The notes: generated by a model from the sequence alone, not told the origin. A stretch of 64,000 bases of DNA from Bimastos eiseni (GCA_959347315.1 OY365809.1:8274790-8338789), one strand, 5' to 3'. Shown: positions 1 through 11,860, numbered from the stretch's first letter. A program made the numbers and translations.

Positions 1-1324
1 TTAGCGCGGACTGTATGGAGCTGTTTCGTTTATGGGCCTGACTGCTTAGAATGAGCATCCACTGGATCTTCAGTTTGGTAGATTGGTAGAATGAAATGCT
101 ACCACCCAATATTTACCCAGTACCAATATATTGCACGACTGACCCACTCACAAATTAAGCAACAATATTCTGCATATTTAATACAACAGCTGCATCCCAA
201 CAAGTACCACAAGTTTCAAATCACAGCACAGATTCTAGTAATTCTCTATCGGAACTGGATAGAACTGATGACAGTAACAGCTTTATTTTATCGAACTTTT
301 CTTTTATGTGAACAGTACACCCTACACTCCCTATAGTTATTGATTGACACATAACGCATTGATATCCATCTTGTCATAACACTGCTATAAGACCTAAACA
401 CGATGCATTTGACGAGCATCAGCTATTCTCGTGGATCCCATGCTGGCAACCAAGCGCGAAAAATAATCTTTCAACATCTTTGATGAAACTGAAAGTATAT
501 CGTTTTTCTAACAAAAACTCTATGAAATCGATCGGCATGGCGCTTGCGAAGTACAGAAAATTTCGTTCTTTGTGCCAGCAGATTACAGAAAGCTCAGCGT
601 CTAGATTCACTCTTTGAAAAATTTACGTCGCTGATTAAGTAATTTAGTTCTGGTTGAGTAATCAAGTGAGATTGACAGCATTGTAGTGGTTGGAAATCAG
701 GTTAAATACCGTCTTCTGCTTCCTCTGTCGTAGTTTCAAAATCGTCGGTGGTCAAAACATCTTGGGTGCCAGTAGACAACCTTCATGTGATAAAGTGGTC
801 GATAGACTCGATACCAGATTAGGATATGTAATTGAGTTATTGAATTTTGGTAAAACAGAAATAATAGTATGAAACATATTCTATACAGGTCAACAGTCTT
901 TTTAAGCATGAATTGTGTCCGCTGATTTTAAGTTGTTTTAAATAAGGTGGCCTTTTAGTCTTCAGCTTTGGCATAAACGGGCTGATAGGGTCATGTGAGG
1001 TCAACTGTCGCCGCGATAATTAGGGCCTATTATGCTGTAAATCATGTATAGCTATGTCATTTTGTATAGTAACTGCCGGCCCTTCACACAGGGCGTAATA
1101 CTATTTGCACACAGCATTGGTCCACTTAATATTAGTCTAATATCGCGATATCGTCTGTGCTAGTTTATAATTGGCCAATAATAATTAATCCATTGCATCA
1201 ATTGGTTTCTGCTAGCGCTTTCTGTGCGCTCTAAAATTACAAATGATTTCTTTTTCTGCATGTAAATGTAGAAAATTGTAGATTACAACTTGATCATAAT
1301 TATTCGTCCCATGAATACGATACG
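1..1324. other. Duplicon segment without recognisable gene
   Basis: Only short open frames of 60-81 codons occur, none resembling a known family. The stretch recurs at 9413-10736 and 18872-20195. I see no tRNA, rRNA or transposon ends in it. Confidence 0.6.
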
Positions 1325-1534
1325 TTGACGCATTTCTCAGATGTCGCGTACCTTTGTCTTGCAAACTGTTTCCTTCATCACAACCCAGATTTTGTAGAAA
1401 AACGTGTCATAGAACAGTTTTGCACAAGGGACGAATTTGATCAAGTTGTAATCGATGCAGCAATTGCTCAATGGCGAGTACGTCTTGGCGCGTGTGTCGA
1501 GGCCAAAGGAAGACATTTTGAACACACATTTTGA
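1325..1534 (+). pseudogene. Mariner-like transposase C-terminal fragment (copy 1)
   Basis: A 69-codon frame ends with the residues AIAQWRVRLGACVEAKGRHF followed by EHTF and a stop. An ending of the form QWRxRLxACVxAxGGHFEH is characteristic of transposases of the IS630-Tc1-mariner group, where it follows the catalytic domain. Here the catalytic triad is absent and the upstream sequence is unrelated, so this is a decayed 3' remnant. The conserved second G of GGHFEH is replaced by R. It ends close to an ATAA-rich stretch. Another DDE-transposase family could share this tail. Confidence 0.5.
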
Positions 1535-1797
1535 CCAATAAATGTTAAATATGCGCTTCATAATCGTTTAACTGAAGTTTTGCCATATTTGATTAAAATG
1601 TATAATTATTGGAGATTATGGTATTTCCGGAGGTTCGCTTTTTATCTGTTCACCGTATATATGTACGTAGGCCTATACAATTATATATGCATAATATGCA
1701 TATATAGTTGTATATATGCATATATATATTATTGTCCGTTTTATAGACTATAATATATATATTATTAATATAAATAAATATATATATTATATAGAGA

Positions 1798-2062
1798 TGT
1801 AACAAGGTTTCAAAACGTGGGGAGGCATAATTTGAAAAATATTGCGCGAAGCGACAAAAAATCTTTTGTTCCCTCCGCACTTTTTGAATTTTGCGCCCCC
1901 CCCCCCCAAGAAATTTGAAAAATGGGCACGAATTATTTTAACAATAGTTATCTTAAAGTGCCATTGGAGAAACATAAAAGGAACCGATTTGGGGAGTACA
2001 TGGGGGGCACTGAGCACTAAAACTGGGGGCTTTGCCCTCAGTTTTGCTCCCCGCTTGTTACA
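1798..2062 (+). mobile_element. Short element with TGTAACAAG / CTTGTTACA ends (copy 1)
   Basis: The 265-bp block begins TGTAACAAG and ends CTTGTTACA, a 9-bp terminal inverted repeat. It contains a poly-C run of 12 and a G-rich stretch reading GGGGAGTACATGGGGGGC. The run is 14 C in copy 2 and 12 in copy 3, as expected for homopolymer slippage. It has no coding capacity. A non-autonomous DNA element is the likeliest reading; no clear target duplication is visible. Confidence 0.4.
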
Positions 2063-2383
2063 CCCCGATATTATAGTCCGTAATACGGACTACGATTTCA
2101 CCTCTCCGTATGGGCCTACAACACGGCGCAGGGTTCGAGAATAAACTGGAGCCCTTGGCTTATTTTTAGAGTAAAGTTTAGAAATGTGGAGTTTACCATT
2201 CCCAACTTTAAAGTGTTTCATATCGAACCAGCGTAATATTAACTGTCAAATGTCTTATGCCAGCATATAGTTTCAAGCACTTCAAAAGCGTAGGCCTATA
2301 ATAGGCCTACTGTGATGCATTGCTCTACATGAGCCACAGAAGCGTTACTTTAACAGATGTTATGTACAATGTATCATTATTAC

Positions 2384-2446
<63 letters not shown>
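2384..2446 (+). repeat. (ATT)n microsatellite
   Basis: About 21 uninterrupted ATT units. Equivalent tracts end at 11860 and 21314; the third is one unit shorter. On the minus strand it lies just 3' of the retroelement nuclease fragment, so it may be that element's simple-repeat tail. Confidence 0.95.
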
Positions 2447-2459
2447 GTCACATATAGTG

Positions 2460-3298
2460 TTATTCATCATTGGCATTGCCAACGGATCTGTCTTCAGGCC
2501 ATCTGGGTCGCCGCTTGTCAGTGGATTGTAATCTTGACATAGTGCCCTGAAAAGCCACCGCATTGAAACGTTGGATCAATGCCGACAAATTCTGGAAAAG
2601 GAAGTTTGTCTCTCGGGTGTCACCGGTAGTTGTCGAAAGTCGGCGTCCAGTCTCAGACAGAAAGGCGAGGCCCTCACTATTGAGGGGACCGAAGGTTTCT
2701 ATAGCGATTGGAACAAAAGTGTATTTCTTCTCTAGCTCAGAATATTTTGTGTGTTTCCTTGTGGCTGCTATCTCCGCCGCTCCTCCAGCTGTGGAAGCTG
2801 TCTCGGGGATATAAGAAGCGGCCACTGTGTCCACCACAGTTGAGTCCCAAAGTAAGGCCCGCCCCCCACTCCACGGTATCAGGGTCTGCCCGTCCGGTCT
2901 CTTTCCATCTAATCTGGAAAGACCTGACGGTTCCTTGACCGCTGGAATACCGGCTCTGTTGAGGCTGCGATGGATTAGGTCGTTGATATTACAGTGTCTT
3001 GCTTGACGGCCAAAGCCCAATGAACAGGACAGGCCATGTGCGCCTCTGGCTGAGACGAAGGCGCCGCATGCGCAGGTGTGCGGCTCACAGATGGCCACCC
3101 CTAAACGTAGGCCGACCGCCACCCTCACGGTATCGTCCTCCAGTCTGAGATCGCGAGAAACGAGCGGAAGAGCGTATAGCCAGTCCGAGGCGTGTAGTGA
3201 CTGCAAGGCCCTTAGTCTCGCCTGGTCGTAGGGATCCTGTAGCTTTTCTTCTAGTGCAGACAGAACCGCGTTTAACAGCGGTCTGTCAAAGTGGGCTT
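2460..3298 (-). pseudogene. Retroelement C-terminal zinc-knuckle / nuclease-like domain (copy 1)
   Basis: The frame is open from the (TTA)n tract at 3299 down to a stop at 2460, about 279 codons, and has no upstream start because the microsatellite cuts it. In order it shows a cysteine-rich stretch CEPHTCACGAFVSARGAHGL ending in SC, the word GRQARHCNINDLIHRSL, then SRLDGKRPDGQTLIPW and ALLWDSTVVDTVAASY. The spacing RPD followed by LWD is what a PD-(D/E)XK-type nuclease core would give, and the Cys/His cluster before it resembles the arrangement behind the reverse transcriptase of R2/NeSL-like non-LTR elements. The family assignment is from memory of similar invertebrate retroelement proteins. 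The reverse transcriptase part is absent, so it is a 5'-truncated copy. Confidence 0.55.
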
Positions 3299-3299
3299 G

Positions 3300-3387
<88 letters not shown>
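3299..3387 (+). repeat. (TTA)n microsatellite with one CAT interruption
   Basis: About 29 TTA units with a single ATC variant near 3331. The equivalents lie at about 12713-12801 and 22167-22255. It cuts the 5' side of the nuclease-domain fragment. Confidence 0.95.
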
Positions 3388-4261
3388 GTTCAATGTTGTG
3401 ACCGAGATGTTTAAGTGGATCTTTAAACAAATCCAACCCATATCTATATATCTATACTATTCGTGCTTTGTCTGCAGGAAAACAGTCGCGTTATAACAAT
3501 AGGAGGAAAGCAATAAACTTGCTACTATCTTCAGATTACAAATGTTCAAATGGTGTCTTGACCAACTATCGCCTCAGAGCACGAATCGCTGATGGAGGCG
3601 AACGCGAGAAAGATATCTTTACTTCCGTATTTTTCCATTTCCTATCGCGTTTCTCGCGGCTCCAATGCCCTGTCACGCAAATGATTAAGCTGCACTTGCA
3701 GAAGATAGTTGGCGATGCTCAAAGCTGGCGAAAAAAACTGCCAGCAAGTATGTAGCTTCGATCGGGTGTAATAATTTAATGTTGTCACCCTGCTTTCTCT
3801 CTACCAGGGTCTGACGGATGTCAGAATCATATCCTTGACAGATAATTGGGTTCTGAACTAAACGTTTCTAAGTGCATGTAACTACTATTAAATAATTTTA
3901 CCACGTGATCATTTAATACTACACAATCTGACAAATCAAGAAATAAATCATGGGATCAAGCAGCCTCACGCTAGGTCATCTTGACCTGACCTGATTTAAT
4001 GTTTGCGAGCAATGGCTAAGACCCATATCCATATGGTCTCTACACGGAACTCATATAGGTCCCACATGGACCCAATGTTGACATTCTGGCATAGGTATCT
4101 AGGTTCAATAGCCGTCACTAGTTTAACCTAATTTGGTCTTTCGCGTGACGACCACTGTTTCACTATTCTCACGAAAGTCCTTGTTCAATTCAATGGACAT
4201 TGTTTCGCCATGATATAAAATATGCAGAGAGAAACGCAAATAATGATGGAGAGCGGCAGAG
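3388..4261. other. Duplicon segment without recognisable gene
   Basis: A 95-codon open frame on the plus strand (3468-3755) has no resemblance I can name. Nothing else recognisable is seen here or in the corresponding parts of copies 2 and 3. Confidence 0.5.
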
Positions 4262-4331
4262 AAAGCCACACACAGAGACAGAGACACAGAGACAGAGACA
4301 CAGAGACAGAGACAGAGACACAGAGACAGAG
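4262..4331 (+). repeat. (GACAGAGACACA)n-type microsatellite
   Basis: Alternating GACAGA and GACACA hexamers. Copies lie at about 13676-13745 and 23130-23199. Long Arg/Thr/Glu and Ser/Leu/Cys frames through it on either strand are composition artefacts. Confidence 0.9.
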
Positions 4332-4884
4332 GGAGTGGAGGACGGAAGGGGGAGAGGGGATGGACGCGGTATAGCCATGAAAGATATCGCAAGAGAAATT
4401 GAAAGTGTTATTGTAACGAAGTATATTTGACAACCGGTATCGTTTCTAATCTCTCTGAAGTCTGTCTATTAACCAGACGAGACGAGCCTTTGGCGGTCTA
4501 ACCAGGATTCATTGCTATCTGCATCGTATTTCAATATTTATGGTCTGATCCGGGACTCTTTATCTTTAATTTAAAGGCGTTTCCTTTACTCCGAAGTCTC
4601 CGTGCTGAGAATGCCTCTAAATATAGTTATTCTGTGAGAGGCGCTATTTAAATATAAAGAAACAATACGTCACGATATTAGTCCCATGTAGAACCTACCC
4701 CAGTCTAGCTGTGATAAATGTCGGGCCGTCTTATGCGATTATATACGCAAATTATGACAAAACTGAGGAGAAATTCAAGGAGTTACAACAAAAGGTTGGT
4801 GATGCGAAGGCATACCAGGTATTGAACTGTGTAAGAAAGATACTGGATACTGCTGGATGGTCTTATTGATCCTCTACTACTTGT

Positions 4885-5498
4885 GAAGACAGGACAAAAC
4901 AAGACAGGACAAAGCAAGACAGGATAAAATAAGACAGGACAAAACAAGACAGGACAAAACAAGACAGGACAAAACAAGACAGGACAAAACAAGACAGGAT
5001 AAGAGAGGACAAGGCAGGACATGGCAGAACAAGACATGCCAAGACATGACAAAACAGGACAAGAGAGGACAAGGTAGGATAAGATAGGACAGGACAGGAC
5101 AGGACAGGACAGGACAGGACAGGACAGGACAGGACAGGACAGGACGGGACGGGACGGGACGGGACGGGACGGGACGGGACGGGACGGGACGGGACGGGAC
5201 GGGACGGGACGGGACGGGACGGGACGGGACGGGACGGGACGGGACGGGACGGGACGGGACGGGACGGGACGGGACGGGACGGGACGGGACGGGACGGGAC
5301 AGAGAAAGGTAGGATAAGGCAGGAGAAGACATGCCAAGACAAGACAGGACAAAACAATACAGGACAAGACAGGACATGGCAAAACAGGACAAGAGAGGAC
5401 AAGACAGGATAAGACATAACAAGACAGGACAAGACAAGGCAAGACAGGACAAGTCATGACAGAACAGAACAAGACAGGACAAGACAAGACAGGACAAG
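4885..5498 (+). repeat. GACAGGACAA minisatellite with GGACA and GGGAC core (copy 1)
   Basis: Degenerate 10-mers of the form AAGACAGGAC flank a homogeneous core of GGACA and then GGGAC pentamers. The purine bias is complete on the plus strand apart from C. All three minus-strand frames are open because a pentamer array without stop codons repeats in all frames every 15 bases. The Pro/Val/Ser/Leu/Cys proteins predicted there are not real genes. Confidence 0.97.
5146..5300 (+). repeat. (GGGAC)31 tract, G-quadruplex-prone (copy 1)
   Basis: Thirty-one perfect GGGAC pentamers. Each supplies a run of three G separated by AC, which meets the usual G3-N2 rule for G-quadruplex formation many times over. 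Confidence 0.95.
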
Positions 5499-5845
5499 TC
5501 GTAGACCTCGCGTTGCAGATTCTGTACAGGACAGGACGGTCATTAATCACTAGTCATTAACAGAAGTCTAGATTATTTTAAACAAAGTAGAAAACATTTT
5601 TTACATATATGATAAAACCCACTCTATCAATGAAATGGTTAATCTACATCTGATGATGCTTAAAACAATGAGACAGTTTAATTGTTCATGCAATCAACAT
5701 TATGCAGCGCAGGTGTGTGGGGGTCCCACAAAATTAGAGGCCTCCAAATGGCCTCTCGTCAATGTCCAGTGATAATAATTATTATCATTGTGATAGCAAA
5801 TGCTGCAATAATGATACCTCATAAAATAATTTTGCGCAGTGTCCC

Positions 5846-5900
5846 AAGTACAGTAAGTATGGTAAGTACGGTAAGTACGGTAAGTACAGTAAGTACAGTA
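5846..5900 (+). repeat. 9-bp minisatellite carrying GTAAGT in every unit
   Basis: About six units of the form GTAAGTACG/GTAAGTACA. Each contains the ideal animal 5' splice-site word GTAAGT. The array is bracketed by GCGCAGT on the left and ACTGCGC on the right, an inverted pair. Copies at about 15305-15359 and 24698-24752. Confidence 0.85.
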
Positions 5901-7346
5901 CTGCGCCCAGTCATAAAAAATGAGTAAATGGCAAATGCGATTTATTGACTTTCTACAGTAAGTGATTCCACCATACATGACTAATGCAATTCTATCCAAT
6001 TGTAATTGGGACATGACCTCCTTACAAAGTTCAGAAGTGCACATTGAAGCCGGGCAACCATTAGGAGCTAGTATATTGACTGGAACAGGTAGGTTTTCAG
6101 TTTAGAGCGTGAGACAGTAACGCTGAGAATAGGAATACCTTTATATCGATTCGGTTGTTTATCATGCCATTGCAAGGTGTAATTCTTAGGCCTCGATGAA
6201 CAAGTCTTTCGGTTATGGAGGCCGGCCATTTGCCAGGGCGTGTACCTGTCAGACTACATGTACTTCCTCCACCTGCTGAACGTAACTGTTGTACAGATGG
6301 TTTTTTAGGACCGACAGTGTTTGTATAACCTCGGCTTACATGAAACCACTTGATTGTTTGCCTCTGTATGTCGTTTCACCTCTGTCTGTCTGTCTGCCTA
6401 CCTGTCTGTCTCTCGCTCCACTCCATAGATTTCTAAATAGCAACGGACTGTTGTTATTAAGAGAGTTCTTTCAATCAGTGGCATGCAAATGACCGTGCGC
6501 CCACTGCCTTTGATGGATCCCGCCACAAGTGGACTATTGAGCGATTACATTAACGACTCTTGTACATTGTGTATATGCAACCACATCAACCAGAGGAACA
6601 GACAAACAGGAAACCACAACAGCTTCACCATCCACTCGTTCGCAATTGCCCCATATCATACCACAGTCCACTTACCTGTTTCACCAGTCTCTGTTTGTTC
6701 GTTCTCAGCAGAATGGTCGATGACTCCTTGATTCTCTCAATTGAACGCCGGTGGTCTCTACGTCATCACAACCATGCCGGAAATGACGTACGTCACTGGT
6801 CATCATCCGATCTGACAGAATAACTTCTATAGCGTCGTTGTCCCAATGCACGAGGCTCTGTTCGACGTGCCAGCGCTGCAGTCATGCACCATAATCCGTT
6901 GATCTTGGTTGGTCGAAATCCGATAGGTTATTAAGCAAGCAGGAATCCGTCTAATCAATCCAATTAAATTGGGTCGTCGCTCGAAGCGGATCATGTGTGG
7001 AGAGTGGAAAGGTCACTAAAGCCTCGGCAAATGCAAGTGGCGTGGACAAGAGAGGGACGGACGGACGGAGGAGGTAGCTGCGTCTGTCTTCGTCGGGTCC
7101 ACGCTCACGTGTTAAACGCACACGATTGAGTAAAGCCCAGAGGAGGAAACAAATGACGTCGGGTGCCTTTGGACGCTGCATCAGCTGCTGATGCTCTTGT
7201 ATCTCTTGTAACTAACTTCTTATAAGAAGAGGCTGTGAACTGTTGCACAGCAGTGGCATCGTACGAGCACAGCGTGGCTCATCGGCCTATCGGGTTCTAT
7301 GCTATTATGTCAGCGCCCACCGTTGTTGAACCATTTGTAGGACAAG
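5901..7346. other. Duplicon segment without recognisable gene
   Basis: It contains a short (CTGT)n stretch near 6387-6413 and a GGAC run near 7057-7069. Short open frames only. Equivalent segments are 15360-16805 and 24753-26198. Confidence 0.5.
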
Positions 7347-7457
7347 ATGCACAGCAGCGCCCACTTGCGGCGGCCGCTGTTGCTGATGCTACTGCTGCTG
7401 CTGATGATGATGGTGGCCAAGGGTTCCAACCTCATCGATCACGTACTTAGGAGATAG
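7347..7457 (+). CDS. Small ORF resembling a secretory signal peptide (copy 1)
   Basis: A 36-residue frame starting at the ATG at 7347 reads as a textbook signal peptide. A short basic leader (HLRRP) is followed by about 14 hydrophobic residues (LLLMLLLLLMMMVA), then a polar segment AKGSNLIDHVLRR and the stop TAG. A good splice donor word, GTGAGT, lies 11 bases after the stop, which would fit a first exon whose frame has been closed, or simply chance. The leucine run comes from CTG/ATG-rich sequence, so a low-complexity accident is possible. No function is claimed. Confidence 0.3.
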   Translation: MHSSAHLRRPLLLMLLLLLMMMVAKGSNLIDHVLRR

Positions 7458-7958
7458 GAACACTCCGTGAGTGCCTTCGTAATATCTGTCGAAGGTCTCT
7501 AGATAGGTTTAGGTAATTTAGTGAATTAGTTAGTGAGCCAGTGAGTAGGTAAGCAGGTCTACCTGGTAACTGCTTACCTTCATTAACCAGTTACTCGGGT
7601 TCCAGATCCTGCTTCTGCGCCATCTTCGTTCCAATCGCAGGGTGCCAATTCAAAAGGGCCACAGCGATGGTGAAAGATCTCATCCGATCCATTCAATTCA
7701 AAATGAGCACAATAAATGTGTACATTTACGCTACATTTTCATGTGTTAATATATGTCAGCATCTACATGTGTAGCGAATTTCAACAGACCCATAGGGTCC
7801 ACATTGACTACAGTATGTATAAAAACTAAAAAGCTCGACTTTACAGTCTTAGAGTTACGCCTATCTGAGATATTGATATAGTCTAGCCTGTTGCTAATTT
7901 ATGAACATATGTCAATGCTTAATTTAGTAACATTTGGCAATTGACCCAGCCGTTAGGG

Positions 7959-8711
7959 TTAGAGACCATAAATGACGCCACGCGCCTAGGGGATGGGGTC
8001 ACCAATTTGTGACAATGTGTGACGAGGGGCAGTGGTCGACACAATTTATATTTTAAAAAACATTTAAGTTAACAAGTTTCATTTAATTAGCAGTAACTTT
8101 TACCACAATTCAACAACACTAATTATGTTTATTGTATTTTAATTTTCTACTTCTATAGACCTACGCTCGCTGTCAATTTTGGGTTTTTTGAAAGTGAGAC
8201 AGCTTTCCTGTAACACAGAAGCAGGAATCAATTACCCTGCCCAGCCACAGAGCTGAAACGAAGAAAATGGAGTGCGTGAATTGGATATTATTTTTTCCAT
8301 GAAGGAGCATTTTGCTTCACCGTGGGAAAATGGAGAGGCGTAAAGTTTGGATTGTTTCGAGTTGTTACTATGAAAACATTTTCAATAGGCCTAACTGTAG
8401 TGATTCTGCCAGAGCCTTTCATCTTGAGGAATTCTTAAGATTGTAATAATTATAGACTACTTTCTCCATTGTTCTTAAATTTCTACTATTATAGTTTCAA
8501 GTATTATTATAGATATAGGCCTAATTAATGTTTTTTATAATTATAAGAAAATCTGCATTATATTCTGGACATCTGATTTTTTCCGATGTGGGTCAGGGCT
8601 TTGTGACGTTATATTTGAGGGGGTCCTGCCATTTGTGACGACGTGTGACAAAGAGAGGAGGGGCCAAAAATCGTCCAAAATTGCATGACGTCATTTATGG
8701 ACGGCCTCTAA
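7959..8711 (+). mobile_element. TIR element with CCATAAATGACGYCA ends (copy 1)
   Basis: The left end reads TTAGAGACCATAAATGACGC. The right end, read on the minus strand, begins TTAGAGGCCGTCCATAAATG followed by ACGTCATGC. Inside each end comes a G-rich GGGGTC stretch and repeated TTGTGAC / TGTGACG words in inverted arrangement. No transposase is encoded in the 753 bp. The element is a MITE-like non-autonomous DNA transposon. A relative with the same CCATAAATTACGTCACGC end is at 36417. Confidence 0.65.
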
Positions 8712-9412
8712 CATATAAAAGTACTCTCCTTTACATCAGCACGTGACCACCAGCTTTTCATCCCACAACCCTTAGGCCTTAATCATGCGTGTATCAGATC
8801 GCACGGAAACAGATTGTATCAACCCTAAACCATTGAATCACATTTATCCCAGGGGCAAAAACCAATAATTCATCTAGCAAAACACATCAATGGCGAGAGA
8901 CGGAGAAACAAACTTTATCAACGCATCACTACACGTGCGCCATTTTTGGAATAGCGTAGGCCTACATGTATGTACGGAACGCGTAGGCCCCTACGTTATT
9001 CCGATAAGTAACGTACGGTGGCATAGGCATAAAATGCATTCACAAATTATCATACTGTCAAATACAAAATCGATACCCATCGCTGTATTTGCAAGCAGTT
9101 TAAGTGCAGAGAATAATTCTTGGAAGGGCGTGAATCCGCGGAAGGACACAATCATTGTTCCAGGCTACTCAAGAGCTTAAATTCAAGCACAGGCAAGAAA
9201 TCCGTAAAGAATTGGTCCACAGCTTATTTCTTCTCTACGCTTTACAAGACTGCAAAAGAGGAATAGCCTACATTTTCGATACGATCCACACGTTAAACTT
9301 GATGCTTCCATGTTGGGCACTTTCTAATTCTGGCTACTGAATGACTGGAGCTTAGAGCATCTATAGAGCATACTCGACTGAGCGGGAAATCTAAACGTCC
9401 CCAGTTCTGTCG
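8712..9412. other. Duplicon segment without recognisable gene
   Basis: A 96-codon plus-strand frame (8890-9180) with no recognisable relatives; the equivalent is 18349-18639. Several GTAGGCCTA-type words occur near 8950-8990. Confidence 0.4.
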
Positions 9413-10736
9413 TTAGCGCGGACTGTATGGAGCTGTTTCGTTTATGGGCCTGACTGCTTAGAATGAGCATCCACTGGATCTTCAGTTTGGTAGATTGGTA
9501 GAATGAAATGCTACCACCCAATATTTACCCAGTACCAATATATTGCACGACTGACCCACTCACAAATTAAGCAACAATATTCTGCATATTTAATACAACA
9601 GCTGCATCCCAACAAGTACCACAAGTTTCAAATCACAGCACAGATTCTAGTAATTCTCTATCGGAACTGGATAGAACTGATGACAGTAACAGCTTTATTT
9701 TATCGAACTTTTCTTTTATGTGAACAGTACACCCTACACTCCCTATAGTTATTGATTGACACATAACGCATTGATATCCATCTTGTCATAACACTGCTAT
9801 AAGACCTAAACACGATGCATTTGACGAGCATCAGCTATTCTCGTGGATCCCATGCTGGCAACCAAGCGCGAAAAATAATCTTTCAACATCTTTGATGAAA
9901 CTGAAAGTATATCGTTTTTCTAACAAAAACTCTATGAAATCGATCGGCATGGCGCTTGCGAAGTACAGAAAATTTCGTTCTTTGTGCCAGCAGATTACAG
10001 AAAGCTCAGCGTCTAGATTCACTCTTTGAAAAATTTACGTCGCTGATTAAGTAATTTAGTTCTGGTTGAGTAATCAAGTGAGATTGACAGCATTGTAGTG
10101 GTTGGAAATCAGGTTAAATACCGTCTTCTGCTTCCTCTGTCGTAGTTTCAAAATCGTCGGTGGTCAAAACATCTTGGGTGCCAGTAGACAACCTTCATGT
10201 GATAAAGTGGTCGATAGACTCGATACCAGATTAGGATATGTAATTGAGTTATTGAATTTTGGTAAAACAGAAATAATAGTATGAAACATATTCTATACAG
10301 GTCAACAGTCTTTTTAAGCATGAATTGTGTCCGCTGATTTTAAGTTGTTTTAAATAAGGTGGCCTTTTAGTCTTCAGCTTTGGCATAAACGGGCTGATAG
10401 GGTCATGTGAGGTCAACTGTCGCCGCGATAATTAGGGCCTATTATGCTGTAAATCATGTATAGCTATGTCATTTTGTATAGTAACTGCCGGCCCTTCACA
10501 CAGGGCGTAATACTATTTGCACACAGCATTGGTCCACTTAATATTAGTCTAATATCGCGATATCGTCTGTGCTAGTTTATAATTGGCCAATAATAATTAA
10601 TCCATTGCATCAATTGGTTTCTGCTAGCGCTTTCTGTGCGCTCTAAAATTACAAATGATTTCTTTTTCTGCATGTAAATGTAGAAAATTGTAGATTACAA
10701 CTTGATCATAATTATTCGTCCCATGAATACGATACG

Positions 10737-10946
10737 TTGACGCATTTCTCAGATGTCGCGTACCTTTGTCTTGCAAACTGTTTCCTTCATCACAACCCAG
10801 ATTTTGTAGAAAAACGTGTCATAGAACAGTTTTGCACAAGGGACGAATTTGATCAAGTTGTAATCGATGCAGCAATTGCTCAATGGCGAGTACGTCTTGG
10901 CGCGTGTGTCGAGGCCAAAGGAAGACATTTTGAACACACATTTTGA
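10737..10946 (+). pseudogene. Mariner-like transposase C-terminal fragment (copy 2)
   Basis: Identical to the fragment at 1325-1534: same frame, same QWRVRLGACVEAKGRHFEH ending and same stop. It is duplicated as part of the 9.4-kb unit rather than transposed independently. Confidence 0.5.
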
Positions 10947-11209
10947 CCAATAAATGTTAAATATGCGCTTCATAATCGTTTAACTGAAGTTTTGCCATAT
11001 TTGATTAAAATGTATAATTATTGGAGATTATGGTATTTCCGGAGGTTCGCTTTTTATCTGTTCACCGTATATATGTACGTAGGCCTATACAATTATATAT
11101 GCATAATATGCATATATAGTTGTATATATGCATATATATATTATTGTCCGTTTTATAGACTATAATATATATATTATTAATATAAATAAATATATATATT
11201 ATATAGAGA

Positions 11210-11476
11210 TGTAACAAGGTTTCAAAACGTGGGGAGGCATAATTTGAAAAATATTGCGCGAAGCGACAAAAAATCTTTTGTTCCCTCCGCACTTTTTGAA
11301 TTTTGCGCCCCCCCCCCCCCCAAGAAATTTGAAAAATGGGCACGAATTATTTTAACAATAGTTATCTTAAAGTGCCATTGGAGAAACATAAAAGGAACCG
11401 ATTTGGGGAGTACATGGGGGGCACTGAGCACTAAAACTGGGGGCTTTGCCCTCAGTTTTGCTCCCCGCTTGTTACA
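11210..11476 (+). mobile_element. Short element with TGTAACAAG / CTTGTTACA ends (copy 2)
   Basis: Same element as at 1798-2062, two bases longer because its poly-C run has 14 C. Confidence 0.4.
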
Positions 11477-11797
11477 CCCCGATATTATAGTCCGTAATAC
11501 GGACTACGATTTCACCTCTCCGTATGGGCCTACAACACGGCGCAGGGTTCGAGAATAAACTGGAGCCCTTGGCTTATTTTTAGAGTAAAGTTTAGAAATG
11601 TGGAGTTTACCATTCCCAACTTTAAAGTGTTTCATATCGAACCAGCGTAATATTAACTGTCAAATGTCTTATGCCAGCATATAGTTTCAAGCACTTCAAA
11701 AGCGTAGGCCTATAATAGGCCTACTGTGATGCATTGCTCTACATGAGCCACAGAAGCGTTACTTTAACAGATGTTATGTACAATGTATCATTATTAC

Positions 11798-11860
<63 letters not shown>

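Larger units (their letters stand above)
1..9412 (+). repeat. Tandem 9.4-kb duplicon, copy 1
   Basis: Position 1 of the window realigns at 9413 and again at 18872, so the first 9412 bases are one full period of a head-to-tail array. The array must extend left of the window or be cut by it, because copy 1 starts at the window edge. Small ORFs, simple repeats and transposon pieces all recur in the same order in the next copies. No conserved host gene was recognised inside the unit. Because the copies are nearly identical, open frames shared between them are not evidence of selection. Confidence 0.97.

Noticed and set aside
4123..4433. Ser/Leu/Cys-rich and Arg/Glu/Thr-rich frames
   Set aside because: They translate a GACAGA microsatellite.
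4783..5550. Long minus-strand frames of Cys-Pro-Val-Leu-Ser repeats
   Set aside because: All three frames are open because the pentamer array lacks stops; the frames change length with copy number, so they are not genes.
8890..9180. 96-codon frame MARDGETNFINASLHVRHFW as a conserved gene
   Set aside because: No family is recognised and its presence in copies 1 and 2 reflects duplication only; it remains unassigned.
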